In this document: one piece after another, positions 47,519 to 56,706 of the stretch
Layout: each line of letters opens with the position of its first letter
Position numbering within the stretch: position 1 is the first letter of the stretch
Made by a program: the position numbers and the translations under genes
Notes under the pieces: model-generated
The model's database searches: none
What the model was told of the DNA's origin: nothing
What the model saw: only the letters and a program-made list of their open reading frames with translations
NCBI GenBank assembly: GCA_964539025.1
Contig: CAZIFA010000011.1
Coordinates: 15,659 to 79,658 of the forward strand
DNA length: 64,000 nucleotides
Direction of reading: 5' to 3'
Source of the DNA: Micavibrio_A sp964539025
GTDB taxonomy: Bacteria; Pseudomonadota; Alphaproteobacteria; Micavibrionales; Micavibrionaceae

Positions 47519-47911
47519 ATGCAGATTGGCGACTTATCCCGTCTGACGGGTGTAAATATTGAAACTATCCGCTATTACGAACGTGCCGGAGTACTACCGC
47601 TTCCGAGCCGCCAAGCCAATGGCCGAAGGCGCTACGGTGACAATGATGTTTGTCGGCTAGGTTTTATTCGGAACGCCCGCGAATTAGGATTTGACTTAGA
47701 AAACGTACGCAAGCTGATTTCGCTTCAGGAGGATCCAAAAGCGTCGTGTGAAGAAGCATCCAGTATTGCTCAATGCCAACTCGACGCTGTTGAAAGTAAG
47801 ATCACACGATTAATGGCCCTTAAGGAAGAACTCGCTCGAATGATCCATGAATGCAAACGAGAGTTAATTGCCGATTGCCGGGTAATAGAAGCACTTAAAG
47901 ATCAGGTATAA
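47519..47911 (+). CDS. MerR-family heavy-metal regulator
   Basis: The start is at MQIGDLSRLTGVN, with AAGGA upstream; 130 residues. The N-terminal MerR helix-turn-helix (IETIRYYERAGVLPLPSRQA, GRRRY) is followed by the dimerisation helix. Cys residues in DPKASCEEASS, SIAQCQLD, HECKRE and ADCRVIE are placed like ligands of the PbrR/CadR branch. It activates the divergent CDF-DUF1007-lspA operon through the 19-bp-spaced promoter. Lead, cadmium or zinc is likely. Confidence 0.88.
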   Translation: MQIGDLSRLTGVNIETIRYYERAGVLPLPSRQANGRRRYGDNDVCRLGFIRNARELGFDLENVRKLISLQEDPKASCEEASSIAQCQLDAVESKITRLMALKEELARMIHECKRELIADCRVIEALKDQV

Positions 47912-47949
47912 ACTAGTAAGAGTTCTTGACATATTTTTTAAAAAATAAT

Positions 47950-47961
47950 ATACCCCCCTAT
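47950..47961. promoter_or_regulatory. RcnR operator
   Basis: ATA-CCCCCC-TAT: a six-base C/G tract flanked by short inverted arms, as in RcnR/CsoR-type operators, 17 bases before the rcnR start. Confidence 0.65.
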
Positions 47962-47978
47962 ATTATAGAAAGATATGC

Positions 47979-48251
47979 ATGGCTCACACGATTCATAATC
48001 AGAAAAAGCTTCTGGCCCGGGTGCGCCGGATCAGGGGGCAAGCCGAAGGGTTAGAGCGGTCTTTGGAAGGACAGCGGGATTGCCTTGACATCTTGCAACA
48101 AATTACCTCCATGCGTGGCGCGATAAGCGGCCTTATGGCTGAAGTCATCGATGGGCATGTGCAGGAACATATTGCGAACATTAAGGATGAACGCGAGCGC
48201 ACAAAGGGCGCGAACGAACTCATGGATATCCTACGTTCATATCTTAAATAA
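47979..48251 (+). CDS. rcnR: RcnR-type Ni/Co-responsive repressor
   Basis: A 90-residue all-helical DUF156 protein. The Ni/Co ligands known from E. coli RcnR are all at matching positions: His3, Cys35, His60 and His64 (MAHTIHNQ, GQRDCLDIL, VIDGHVQEHIANI). Metal sensing is therefore expected to be intact. The stop overlaps the rcnA ATG. Confidence 0.92.
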   Translation: MAHTIHNQKKLLARVRRIRGQAEGLERSLEGQRDCLDILQQITSMRGAISGLMAEVIDGHVQEHIANIKDERERTKGANELMDILRSYLK

Positions 48252-49411
48252 TGAATCACCACATGCTGGATTTTTCTTCATTGCTATCTCAAGGTGGTGC
48301 CGCTCCCTGGCTTTTTATCCCAACAGCCATCTTACTAGGCGCATTGCATGGCTTAGAGCCAGGGCACTCCAAGACCATGATGACGGCCTTTATCGTCGCC
48401 ATTCGCGGGACGGTGTTTCAGGCGGTAATGCTAGGACTGGCCGCAACAGCATCGCACACTGCCGTTGTCTGGCTGATTGCTATGGGCGGCTTGTATCTTG
48501 GCAGTCAGTGGGATGCAGAGACATCCGAGCCTTATTTTCAGCTAATATCTGCGATCCTTATTATTGGTGTTGCTCTTTGGATGCTCATGCGGATCAGGGC
48601 GGAACAACGGCAAGAAAAGATCGAAAGTGACCACGATCATAGCCACGATCATCCTCATTCTCATGAAGAAGGCGTCCGCCGTATTGATACAGGCCATGGT
48701 GTTATTGCCGAACTCGCCATCAAGGAAGACGGGGTTCCGCCGCGTTTCTGGCTGGCATTTGAAAAAGGGGGCCGCTTAACATCCTTGGCCGATCAGGAAT
48801 GCACCATCGAAACCATCAGACCGGATGGAGCGCGTCAGGTTTTTCTGCTGGCCAATAAGGGAGCCTATCTGGAATCCATTGATGAAATACCAGAGCCGCA
48901 TAATTTTACTGCGCGGCTGAGCATGGCACATGGCGATCACAGCCATTATTATGATGTTGTCTATGCAGAAAGCGATCATCACCATCATGAAGGGCTTGAT
49001 GTTGGCGTTACCGGATATCAGGATGCCCACGAACTGGCACATTCCAATGACATCAAACGCCGTTTTGCTGGCCGAGAGGTGACGACAGGACAAATTATCG
49101 TGTTTGGTCTCACAGGCGGGCTTATTCCCTGCCCAGCGGCCATCACGGTTTTATTCCTCTGCCTGCAGCTTAAAAAAGTGACCTTGGGAGCGGCACTTGT
49201 TTTAAGTTTCAGCGTCGGGCTGGCTCTCACCATGGTCGCATCCGGCGTGATCGCCGCTCTCAGCGTGAAGTATGCCAAAAGCCGCTGGTCGGGATTTGGG
49301 ACATTCGCTAGACGCGCACCTTATTTCTCTAGTGCTTTGATCATGCTGATCGGCCTTTATGTCGGATATCATGGGTTGCAGGGTATTCTCTACGGCCATC
49401 CGGGGCATTAG
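48251..49411 (+). CDS. rcnA: RcnA/NreB-type nickel/cobalt exporter
   Basis: A 386-residue NiCoT-like exporter. Helix I carries LLGALHGLEPGHSKTMM, the HxxxxGHS-type site of this family. A cytoplasmic loop holds His-rich DHDHSHDHPHSHEEG, followed by a ~90-residue beta-rich insert and a second His cluster (SDHHHHEG). Later helices contain TGGLIPCPAAITVLFL. It exports Ni/Co under RcnR control. Confidence 0.9.
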   Translation: MNHHMLDFSSLLSQGGAAPWLFIPTAILLGALHGLEPGHSKTMMTAFIVAIRGTVFQAVMLGLAATASHTAVVWLIAMGGLYLGSQWDAETSEPYFQLISAILIIGVALWMLMRIRAEQRQEKIESDHDHSHDHPHSHEEGVRRIDTGHGVIAELAIKEDGVPPRFWLAFEKGGRLTSLADQECTIETIRPDGARQVFLLANKGAYLESIDEIPEPHNFTARLSMAHGDHSHYYDVVYAESDHHHHEGLDVGVTGYQDAHELAHSNDIKRRFAGREVTTGQIIVFGLTGGLIPCPAAITVLFLCLQLKKVTLGAALVLSFSVGLALTMVASGVIAALSVKYAKSRWSGFGTFARRAPYFSSALIMLIGLYVGYHGLQGILYGHPGH

Positions 49412-49414
49412 GTT

Positions 49415-49840
49415 TTGGAAACACTTTCAGTTCTTGCGGGATTATTCGGTATCGCCTTTGCCGCTGCTACTATTTTGCCCATGCAATCCGAAGCTGTTTT
49501 AACGGGCCTGCTTTTAAAAACAGATTATGCGCCGTGGCTGTTAGTTGGGGTGGCAAGCGTGGGCAATGTGCTGGGGGCTTGCGTCAACTGGTGTTTGGGC
49601 CGCTCTATCGAACGATTTAAAGATCGGAAATGGTTTCCGGTAAATGCCGCATCGCTGGAACGGGCGCAAGTACGATATCAACGCTACGGTAAATGGTCTT
49701 TGCTGCTTAGTTGGGTTCCGATCATCGGTGATCCCATAACGGTTATGGCTGGGATTCTTAAGGAAAAATTTCTGGTATTTTTGTTGTTGGTCGGTATCGC
49801 AAAAACCGGACGCTATTTGTTGATTGCGTTTTTTACATGA
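49415..49840 (+). CDS. YqaA/SNARE-associated-type membrane protein
   Basis: A 141-residue protein with a probable TTG start three bases after rcnA; an ATG start 23 codons later would remove a conserved first helix. Helices: VLAGLFGIAFAAATILPMQS, WLLVGVASVGNVLGACVNW and LSWVPIIGDPITVMAG. The latter two carry the GN-x-x-G and PxxGDP features of DedA/YqaA proteins. It is coupled to rcnA; its role in metal efflux is unknown. Confidence 0.75.
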   Translation: METLSVLAGLFGIAFAAATILPMQSEAVLTGLLLKTDYAPWLLVGVASVGNVLGACVNWCLGRSIERFKDRKWFPVNAASLERAQVRYQRYGKWSLLLSWVPIIGDPITVMAGILKEKFLVFLLLVGIAKTGRYLLIAFFT

Positions 49841-49866
49841 GGGATAGCGACTTTCCTAACGTATTA
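49841..49866 (+). promoter_or_regulatory. Putative CnrH-dependent promoter 1
   Basis: GGGATAGC-N11-CGTATTA directly upstream of cnrY. The identical words with the same 11-base spacing occur upstream of cnrC, so they are likely the -35 and -10 elements of the ECF sigma factor encoded here. Confidence 0.7.
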
Positions 49867-49894
49867 CTGGTATAGTCGAAAAGAGGTGACCATC

Positions 49895-50233
49895 ATGTCG
49901 AGCGATAAACTTGATAAATTAATCAAAGGGTTGGCTGCATCGCAGCCTCGGTTTGACAGTCTTCAGACGATGGAAAGCCGTGTTTGGCAATCCATCAACA
50001 GGCGGCGGGTGGACATGCCGCGCAATGTCATCGAAGGCTGGCTGGCCAGTCTTTTCGTGCCTGAATATCGCTTGGCGTCTCTTTCTTTCGCCCTGATAGT
50101 TGGTGTTTTTGCCGCCACTTTGAGCGTTTCCAGCCCGCAGCCCGCCAACGCGGCACAGGCGCTTAACCTCCACGTCTTTTCTTCAAATTATGGTATAACG
50201 TCTACGGTTATTCTTGCCAAGAACGGGGGTTAA
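49895..50233 (+). CDS. cnrY: CnrY-like membrane anti-sigma factor
   Basis: A 112-residue protein starting at MSSDKLDKLIKGLA with GAGGTG upstream. The N-terminal ~60 residues are charged and helical, as needed to grip a sigma factor. One membrane helix (LASLSFALIVGVFAATLSV) and a short periplasmic tail follow. Sequence similarity is low in this family; the assignment rests on topology and on the order Y-X-H with convincing X and H neighbours. Confidence 0.75.
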   Translation: MSSDKLDKLIKGLAASQPRFDSLQTMESRVWQSINRRRVDMPRNVIEGWLASLFVPEYRLASLSFALIVGVFAATLSVSSPQPANAAQALNLHVFSSNYGITSTVILAKNGG

Positions 50234-50238
50234 ACCAG

Positions 50239-50676
50239 ATGCGCTCCTATCAAAAAGAAATCATTTATTTTATCGCCATCGCGCTTGTCGCTTTCGGTGC
50301 TTTTTATGTCTGCGGCAATTTCTTCAAACCCCCGCATCATAACCAGATTGATGCCCACGTCTGGCTGCATGAGCAAATCGCTATTACGGCAGAGCAAGAT
50401 CAAAAGCTCTTTGAAATCGAGAAAAACTTTACTGAAAAACAGAGAGTGCTTCGAGAAAAAATCCATGTCGGCAATCTGGAACTTGCTGCCGCTATGCTTG
50501 AAGACAAGGCGTTTTCTGAACGCGTCGCTGCCGCAGTTGAGCGCATCCACCATGCGCAAGGAGAGCTGCAAAAGCTGACGATTGAGCATATTTTCGACAT
50601 GCAAACCGTATTAACGCCACAACAGGCGGAAAAGCTCAATAAGTTAGCCGCAGATGCCCTTATTCAGAACCCATAG
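50239..50676 (+). CDS. cnrX: CnrX-like periplasmic Ni/Co sensor
   Basis: A 145-residue membrane-anchored helical-hairpin protein. Metal ligands of C. metallidurans CnrX (H42, H46, E63, H119, M123) have counterparts with a constant shift of two: H40 and H44 (DAHVWLHEQ), E61, H117 and M121 (EHIFDMQ). The whole Ni/Co site is therefore preserved. It relays metal binding to the anti-sigma factor. It overlaps cnrH by 23 bases. Confidence 0.87.
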   Translation: MRSYQKEIIYFIAIALVAFGAFYVCGNFFKPPHHNQIDAHVWLHEQIAITAEQDQKLFEIEKNFTEKQRVLREKIHVGNLELAAAMLEDKAFSERVAAAVERIHHAQGELQKLTIEHIFDMQTVLTPQQAEKLNKLAADALIQNP

Positions 50677-51259
50677 AACCTTAAAAGAGAATACAGCCGA
50701 TGAGGATCATGCGCTCGTCCAAAGATTGCGCTCTGGGGACGATTTTGCGCTGAACGAGATCATGCAGCGTTACAAGGATCGCGTCTGCCGTCTGGCCTGG
50801 CGCTACGTGGGGAACGAAGACACTGCGCTTGACGTAACACAAGAGACTTTTACAAAGCTTTATTTCAATATCGACAAATACGATTCAGCCTATAAATTCA
50901 GCACCTGGCTTTTTCAGATCGCCGTCAATCTATGCCGTGATCATCTGCGAAAGAACAAGAACCACGCTCGTAATATCTCTCCGGATGCTTTGAACGAAAC
51001 CGGCCCTGGCGATTGGCAGCGGAGCGACGAAAACATCGAGGCGGGTTTCTTAGCAAGGCAACAGCTAACCTTGCTGCGGCGAGAAATCGACTTGCTACCC
51101 GATACTCTCAAGGAAGCCTTCATCTTGTTCGCGGTTGAAGAAAAAAGCCAAGCGGAATGCGCCGAAATCCTTAATGTTTCAGCAAAAACCGTAGAAACAC
51201 GCGTCTATCGGGCGCGGAAGACTTTATCAGAGAAATTACAGCTTTCCTTTGAGGGATAG
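50654..51259 (+). CDS. cnrH: CnrH-type ECF sigma factor
   Basis: A 201-residue ECF sigma-70. Region 2 is LNEIMQRYKDRVCRLAWRYV, DVTQETFTKLYF and FSTWLFQIAVNLCRDHL. Region 4 is LPDTLKEAFILFAVEEKSQA, CAEILNVSAKTVETRVYRAR. It is released from the CnrY/CnrX complex by metal and probably recognises the GGGATAGC-N11-CGTATTA sites before cnrY and cnrC. Confidence 0.9.
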   Translation: MPLFRTHRTLKENTADEDHALVQRLRSGDDFALNEIMQRYKDRVCRLAWRYVGNEDTALDVTQETFTKLYFNIDKYDSAYKFSTWLFQIAVNLCRDHLRKNKNHARNISPDALNETGPGDWQRSDENIEAGFLARQQLTLLRREIDLLPDTLKEAFILFAVEEKSQAECAEILNVSAKTVETRVYRARKTLSEKLQLSFEG

Positions 51260-51278
51260 CCCCGTTTAAGCCGTATTA
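51253..51278 (+). promoter_or_regulatory. Putative CnrH-dependent promoter 2
   Basis: GGGATAGC-N11-CGTATTA, overlapping the cnrH stop and preceding cnrC. It matches promoter 1 in both boxes and in spacing, with unrelated spacer sequence. Confidence 0.72.
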
Positions 51279-51311
51279 GCTTCATGAGACCAGCAAAAGA
51301 CGGGAATTTTC

Positions 51312-52547
51312 ATGAAGAAATCAATTATATGGCAATTAGCGATTGTGGCGATCTTATTCTCTACCCCTTCTTATGCCGAACCTTCCGCTTTAACCCTTGA
51401 TCAAGTCATCAAAGAAAGCCTGCAAAAGAACACCAGCCTGTTCCGCGCCCAGCGCGACTTTGAGGATCGGATGGCGGATGTAACGGAAACCACCTTGCTG
51501 GACAATCCTGAACTTCAAATCGATGCCGTGCGTGACAAAGGCGAAGGCGGTACGGGGACAGATCTGGAGTTCACTCAGTCTTTGAAGTTCTCGCAAATTT
51601 CCGGCGCGCGGGGCGGCTATGCGCAGGCTCTGGCGAACGTGGCCAGCATGGAGCAGAAATACGAAATCCTGCAAGTCATCAATGAAACCACGGTTCTTTA
51701 TACCCAGGTCTGGCTGCTCTCCGAGCGCAAAAAACTCTACGAGAATTACGCGGACGATGCCGACAAGATGAAAAAGCTGGTCAAGGAGTCGTCGGGGCAA
51801 GGTCAAACCAGCCCTGCGGCGTCGCATCTGTTTTCATCGGATGCTGCAAAGTTGCGCGCTGACGCCAACGCCGTTGACGCCGAATTGCGCCAGGTGCGCA
51901 CGGAACTTGCGCGGCTGACGGGACGTAGCTTCCAACAAGCAAAGCTGGAGCGACCCGCTTTTGTGGCAGTGCCGGATAACACCGAACGGCTTCTGGCTTT
52001 CGCGCAGACACAATCCAACCTCAGAAACGTGATCAAAAACCGTATTCAGGCGGCGGAGCGCCGTTTGAATGTCGCTCAGCAGGATGCTGCCATGCCAGAG
52101 TTTGGCCCGCGCGTGTTTTATTCCCGCTCGCCTAACGGCGATGATCAGTCCTATGGTATTGGTGTTGCGCTGCGTATCCCGCTATGGAACCAAAACGATG
52201 CCGAGCGTAAACGGGCCAACGCTGAATTGCGCCAAGCGAGATCCGAAGCCGATCTGTATGCCGGATTGCCGCAGCAGGAAGTGATCGGCGAATTGCAGCA
52301 GAGCGCCTCGGCCCTCCAATCCCGCGCGGATAGCTACTTTGACAACATTCTGCCTGGCTACCGTAAATCGTATGAGCTGACGCGCAGCATGTTCCGCCAG
52401 GGACAGGCGGACGCGCTCGAAGTCTGGCAGGTACGGGAAAAACTGCTCTCCAGCGAAAACGAGGCGCTTGACGCGCTGGCACAGGCTGTCAATGCACGCG
52501 GCGCTTTGGAAGTGGAGCTGGGCGGGAAAATAGAGGAAGTCAGATAA
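51312..52547 (+). CDS. CnrC/CzcC-like outer-membrane factor
   Basis: A 411-residue TolC-family protein. The signal peptide ends FSTPSYA. Two outer-membrane-efflux repeats contain LDNPELQIDAVRDKGEG, GYAQALANVASMEQKYEIL and GPRVFYSRSPNGDDQSYGIG, typical of the CzcC/CusC branch. It forms the outer-membrane duct of the CBA pump. ATG of the next gene overlaps its stop. Confidence 0.85.
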   Translation: MKKSIIWQLAIVAILFSTPSYAEPSALTLDQVIKESLQKNTSLFRAQRDFEDRMADVTETTLLDNPELQIDAVRDKGEGGTGTDLEFTQSLKFSQISGARGGYAQALANVASMEQKYEILQVINETTVLYTQVWLLSERKKLYENYADDADKMKKLVKESSGQGQTSPAASHLFSSDAAKLRADANAVDAELRQVRTELARLTGRSFQQAKLERPAFVAVPDNTERLLAFAQTQSNLRNVIKNRIQAAERRLNVAQQDAAMPEFGPRVFYSRSPNGDDQSYGIGVALRIPLWNQNDAERKRANAELRQARSEADLYAGLPQQEVIGELQQSASALQSRADSYFDNILPGYRKSYELTRSMFRQGQADALEVWQVREKLLSSENEALDALAQAVNARGALEVELGGKIEEVR

Positions 52548-53539
52548 TGAAAAAGTTTTTGATCACATCGGCCCTTGTCGCGGTCATTGGTTTATCTATG
52601 CCCGTTTTCGCCCATGAAGGCGAAGATCACGCCGCCGCTCCAGGCACCGAAGAGACCGCTCAGGTGACGAGTACTGTAGAGTTATCCGAGACGGCGATTA
52701 ATAATCTCGGTATTAAAACGGTGAAAGCGACTATCGCCCCACGCGCGACAACGATCGATGTGAACGGAATTGTCGAATTTCTGCCGGAACGTCAAGCCAT
52801 CGCCAGCGCACGGGCCGCAGGGCGGGTGTCAGAAATCAACGTCAAGGTGGGCGAGGAAGTCGCAAAAGGTCAGAGGCTTTTGACCATCCAGCCGATATTC
52901 GTTGGCAGCTCTCCGGTGTCCATCCCATCGCCCCTTGATGGCTATGTTACCAAACAAAACGTCGTGCTGGGGCAGTCCGTCACACCGGAAGCCGGATTGA
53001 TGGAAATCGGAGATTCCTCCGAAGTTCTGGTGCGCGGCGTCATGTACGAAACACCAGATGTCGCCAAGGTTCAAGTCGGCCAAAATGTCAGCGTCAATAG
53101 CAGCCTGATCGGCAACGAGCCACTAGAGGGTAAAGTACAGCGTATGGACGGTGCCTATGATCGCGGCAGCCGCACGCTCAATGTTTATGCCTTGGTTGAA
53201 AACCCAGATCGTAAACTACTTGCCAATATGCAGGTCGTTCTGTCCGTCGAGGTGACCGAGCCTGCCGATATTTTAACCGTCCCCGTCAAAGCCATTCTGG
53301 GCGATAGCGGTGAGCAATTTATTTTCGTGAGAAGTGGGAATGCGTTCGAACGCCGCAGCGTCAAGCTGGGTGCGAAGTTCGGGGCGGAACGCGAAGTGCT
53401 GGAAGGCGTGTTTCCTGACGAGGAAGTGGTGACGGTTGGAAACTACCAGCTGCAATTCGCCAAATCGGCTGAACCAAAAAAAGATGCCACCACAGTGGAA
53501 ACAAAAAAAGAAGATGACGGTCACGATCATGAGCATTAA
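52547..53539 (+). CDS. CnrB/CzcB-like membrane fusion protein
   Basis: A 330-residue periplasmic adaptor. The signal peptide ends SMPVFA, and the mature N-terminus is HEGEDHA. The barrel-sandwich hybrid domain (ASARAAGRVSEINVKVGEEV, IPSPLDGYVTKQNVVLG) and beta-barrel (VLVRGVMYETPDVAKVQVGQ) follow, then the membrane-proximal domain and a His-rich end (DDGHDHEH). It links the RND pump to the outer-membrane factor. Confidence 0.87.
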   Translation: MKKFLITSALVAVIGLSMPVFAHEGEDHAAAPGTEETAQVTSTVELSETAINNLGIKTVKATIAPRATTIDVNGIVEFLPERQAIASARAAGRVSEINVKVGEEVAKGQRLLTIQPIFVGSSPVSIPSPLDGYVTKQNVVLGQSVTPEAGLMEIGDSSEVLVRGVMYETPDVAKVQVGQNVSVNSSLIGNEPLEGKVQRMDGAYDRGSRTLNVYALVENPDRKLLANMQVVLSVEVTEPADILTVPVKAILGDSGEQFIFVRSGNAFERRSVKLGAKFGAEREVLEGVFPDEEVVTVGNYQLQFAKSAEPKKDATTVETKKEDDGHDHEH

Positions 53540-53572
53540 TCGCAGCGCGATCCGTGAATAAAGGATTATAAA

Positions 53573-56500
53573 ATGTTGAATGCAATCATTCTGTTTTCTC
53601 TAAAGAACAGGCTTCTGGTCGTCGCGGCTTCAGCTTTGCTGATGGTCTATGGCGTTTTCGTGATCAGCAAGCTGCCTGTCGATGTGTTTCCTGATCTCAA
53701 CCGCCCGACGGTGACGATTTTTACCGAGGCCGAAGGGCTTGCGCCAGAAGAAGTCGAGGCTTTGGTCACCTGGCCGCTTGAAACGGCGGTCAATGGGTCG
53801 ACGGGCGTTGAGCGCGTGCGCTCGGCCTCGGCCATCGGTCTTTCCATCATCTGGGTCGAGTTCGGCTGGGATACGAATATTTATACGGCCCGCCAGATCG
53901 TGGCCGAGAAGCTGCAACAGGCGCAGGAAACCCTGCCGCAAGATGTTCGTCCTGTCATGGGGCCGATCTCCTCGATTATGGGCGAGATCATGCTGGTGGG
54001 TTTGACCAGCGAGGATCCAAAGATCGGCGGCATGGATTTGCGTACCATCGCCGAGTGGGATATCCGCAACCGTATTCTTTCGATTTCCGGTATATCGCAA
54101 GTTTCGGTGATTGGCGGCGAACTGAAACAGTATCAGGTGCTGGTCGACCCTTTGAAGCTTAAAAACTACGGCGTCACGCTGCATGACGTTGAAGCCACGA
54201 TTGAAGGCTCGAATATCAACGCCACGGGCGGATTCCTGCTTTCGGACTATCAGGAAAGCCTGATCCGCAACGTGGCCAGGGTCAAGACCGTCGAGGATCT
54301 GGCAAAATCACCGCTACCCCAGGATAATGGGAGTCCAACACCGCTGACCCTCGATCAGGTGGCTGATATCAAGCTGGGTGGGCCGCTGGCCAAGCGCGGG
54401 GATGCCAGCGTCAACGGCCAATCTGCCGTCATTCTTTCTATCCAAAAACAGCCAGGCGCCGATACGATCAAACTCACTGAAGCGGTCGAGGCGGAACTGG
54501 CCAGCATACAAAAGACCTTGCCCGAAGGCGTGAAAATTCACGGCGAGATATTCAAACAGGGAACCTTTATTGAACGGGCGATCAAGAATGTCGAGGAAGC
54601 ATTGCGCGACGGGGCTATTCTGGTCGCCATCGTTCTATTCCTGTTTTTGCTGAATTTCCGCACGACCTTTATCACGCTGACCGCCATTCCGATGTCCTTC
54701 GTTTTGACGGCCATCGTCTTCCAGTATTTCGGCTTGAGCATCAACACCATGACTTTGGGTGGTCTGGCCGTCGCCATTGGCGAGTTGGTCGATGACGCGA
54801 TTGTCGATGTGGAAAACGTCTTCCGCCGCTTGCGTGAAAACCGCCAGGCCGAAAAACCGCGCAATCCGCTGCAGGTAATTTATGAAGCCTCCAGCGAGGT
54901 GCGAAACTCCATCGTCTTCGCAACCATCATCGTGGTGCTGGTCTTCATCCCGCTTTTTGCGATGGGGGGCATAGAAGGAAAGATATTCCTACCGCTTGGA
55001 ATTGCGTATATCACGTCCATCGTTGCGTCCTTGTTCGTCTCGCTGACACTGACGCCCGCACTTTGCTCTTATCTGTTGCCTAAAATGAAGCGCATGGGCG
55101 ATGAACATGACGGCTGGCTTATCCGCAAGATCAAAGGAGCACAAAAGCGTGTCCTGAACTTTGCCTTCCCACATAGTCGGATAGTGCTGACGTTCGTCGC
55201 TTTGGTTACTATTGGCGTCATGGCGCTTGTACCTTTCTTTGGCAAGGAGTTTCTGCCGCAATTCAACGAAGGATCGGTGACGATCAATATCCTAACCCCG
55301 CCTGGTACTAGCCTTGCCGAGTCAAATCGAATTGGCACGATTGCTGAAAACCTGATCCGTCAGGTGCCGGAAGCCTCCGAGACGGGCCGCCGCACAGGCC
55401 GCGCTGAGCGCGACGACCATGCGGAAGGCGTACATTCGAGCGAGATTGAGGTCGAGTTGAAAGAATCCGAGCGGTCACGGGCCGATATTCTGGCTGATAT
55501 TCGTAACCGTTTGGATCAAGTTCCTGGTATTGCCGTCAATATCGGGCAGCCGATCTCCCACCGTATCGACCACATGATGAGCGGTGTTCGCGCCCAGATG
55601 GCCATCAAGCTTTTTGGTACTGACCTTGATGTGCTACGCGCCAAGGCCGAAGAGATACGTCAGGCCATGAGCGAGGTTGAAGGCGTGGTCGACTTGTCTG
55701 TTGAAAAACAAGTCTTGATCCCACAGGTGCATGTGCTGTTTGACCGTGAGAAAGCGGCGTCCTATGGCCTGTTGTCCGGTGAAGCCGCCGAATATGCCGA
55801 GCTTGCCATGCAGGGCAAAGCCGTGGGTCAGGTGCTTGATGGGCAGCGCACCTACGATATCGTCATGCGTCTGTCTGATGCCGCCCGTAATGATGTGGAG
55901 GCGATCAAGCAGATTCCTGTCGATACCAAAGACGGCAATGTCGTGCCGCTTCAGGCGATTGCTACCGTGCAGGACGCCAAGGGGCCGAATATCATCAATC
56001 GTGAGAACGCGCAGCGCCGGATCGTGATCCAGGCCAACGTGTCTGACCGCGACCTCGTCGGCGTGGTGCAGAAGGTGCAAGCCGCCATCGATAGCAAGGT
56101 AAAATTACCGCAAGGCTATTACGTTACTTACGGCGGTCAATTTGAAAGCCAGGCCAGCGCCTCCCGCCTGATTATGCTTTTGAGCCTGTTCTCACTCGCA
56201 GGCATGTTCATGGTGTTATACGTTCACTTCAAGAGCGCAAATCTGGCCTTGCAGGTCATGACATCCATTCCGCTTGCCTTTATCGGCGCGGTGATCGGGG
56301 TCTGGTTGTCTGGCGGCGTGTTCTCAATTGCGACTATGGTTGGTTTTGTTACGCTGACGGGTATCGCCGCACGCAATGGGATTATGATGATCGCCCATTA
56401 TATCCATCTCATGGAGCATGAGGGTGAGAAGTTTGATCTGGCTATGGTTTATCGCGGTACGTCCGAACGGATCATCCCCGTTTTGATGACCGCGCTGACA

Positions 56501-56695
56501 GCGTCCTTGGCGCTGATCCCGCTTGTCATCGCCGCCGACGAGCCAGGGCGTGAATTGCTGCATCCGGTCGCCGTGGTCATTTTCTGCGGCCTGTTCTCCA
56601 GCACCTTGCTTGACCTTACAGTGCGCCCCCTCGTGTTCTGGAAGTTCGGTAAAAAGCCAATTGCAACACTGTTACCCCAAGCCATAACCCCATAA
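53573..56695 (+). CDS. HME-type RND heavy-metal efflux pump
   Basis: A 1040-residue pump with twelve predicted membrane helices and two large periplasmic loops (LPVDVFPDLNRPTVTIFTEA, SGISQVSVIGGELKQYQVLV). The helix IV segment reads AIGELVDDAIVDVENVFRRL. CzcA/CnrA proteins normally have DFG-x3-DG-x4-VEN here; the first Asp and the FG are replaced, and an extra Asp pair appears, closer to the CusA style. Substrate is thus uncertain despite the Cnr-type regulators. The pump, adaptor and duct form one CnrH-driven operon. Confidence 0.88.
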   Translation: MLNAIILFSLKNRLLVVAASALLMVYGVFVISKLPVDVFPDLNRPTVTIFTEAEGLAPEEVEALVTWPLETAVNGSTGVERVRSASAIGLSIIWVEFGWDTNIYTARQIVAEKLQQAQETLPQDVRPVMGPISSIMGEIMLVGLTSEDPKIGGMDLRTIAEWDIRNRILSISGISQVSVIGGELKQYQVLVDPLKLKNYGVTLHDVEATIEGSNINATGGFLLSDYQESLIRNVARVKTVEDLAKSPLPQDNGSPTPLTLDQVADIKLGGPLAKRGDASVNGQSAVILSIQKQPGADTIKLTEAVEAELASIQKTLPEGVKIHGEIFKQGTFIERAIKNVEEALRDGAILVAIVLFLFLLNFRTTFITLTAIPMSFVLTAIVFQYFGLSINTMTLGGLAVAIGELVDDAIVDVENVFRRLRENRQAEKPRNPLQVIYEASSEVRNSIVFATIIVVLVFIPLFAMGGIEGKIFLPLGIAYITSIVASLFVSLTLTPALCSYLLPKMKRMGDEHDGWLIRKIKGAQKRVLNFAFPHSRIVLTFVALVTIGVMALVPFFGKEFLPQFNEGSVTINILTPPGTSLAESNRIGTIAENLIRQVPEASETGRRTGRAERDDHAEGVHSSEIEVELKESERSRADILADIRNRLDQVPGIAVNIGQPISHRIDHMMSGVRAQMAIKLFGTDLDVLRAKAEEIRQAMSEVEGVVDLSVEKQVLIPQVHVLFDREKAASYGLLSGEAAEYAELAMQGKAVGQVLDGQRTYDIVMRLSDAARNDVEAIKQIPVDTKDGNVVPLQAIATVQDAKGPNIINRENAQRRIVIQANVSDRDLVGVVQKVQAAIDSKVKLPQGYYVTYGGQFESQASASRLIMLLSLFSLAGMFMVLYVHFKSANLALQVMTSIPLAFIGAVIGVWLSGGVFSIATMVGFVTLTGIAARNGIMMIAHYIHLMEHEGEKFDLAMVYRGTSERIIPVLMTALTASLALIPLVIAADEPGRELLHPVAVVIFCGLFSSTLLDLTVRPLVFWKFGKKPIATLLPQAITP

Positions 56696-56706
56696 AGGAG
56701 ACCACC

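Noticed and set aside
53630..54184. Minus-strand frames opposite the RND pump
   Set aside because: They are shadow frames; the + strand protein is full length and conserved.
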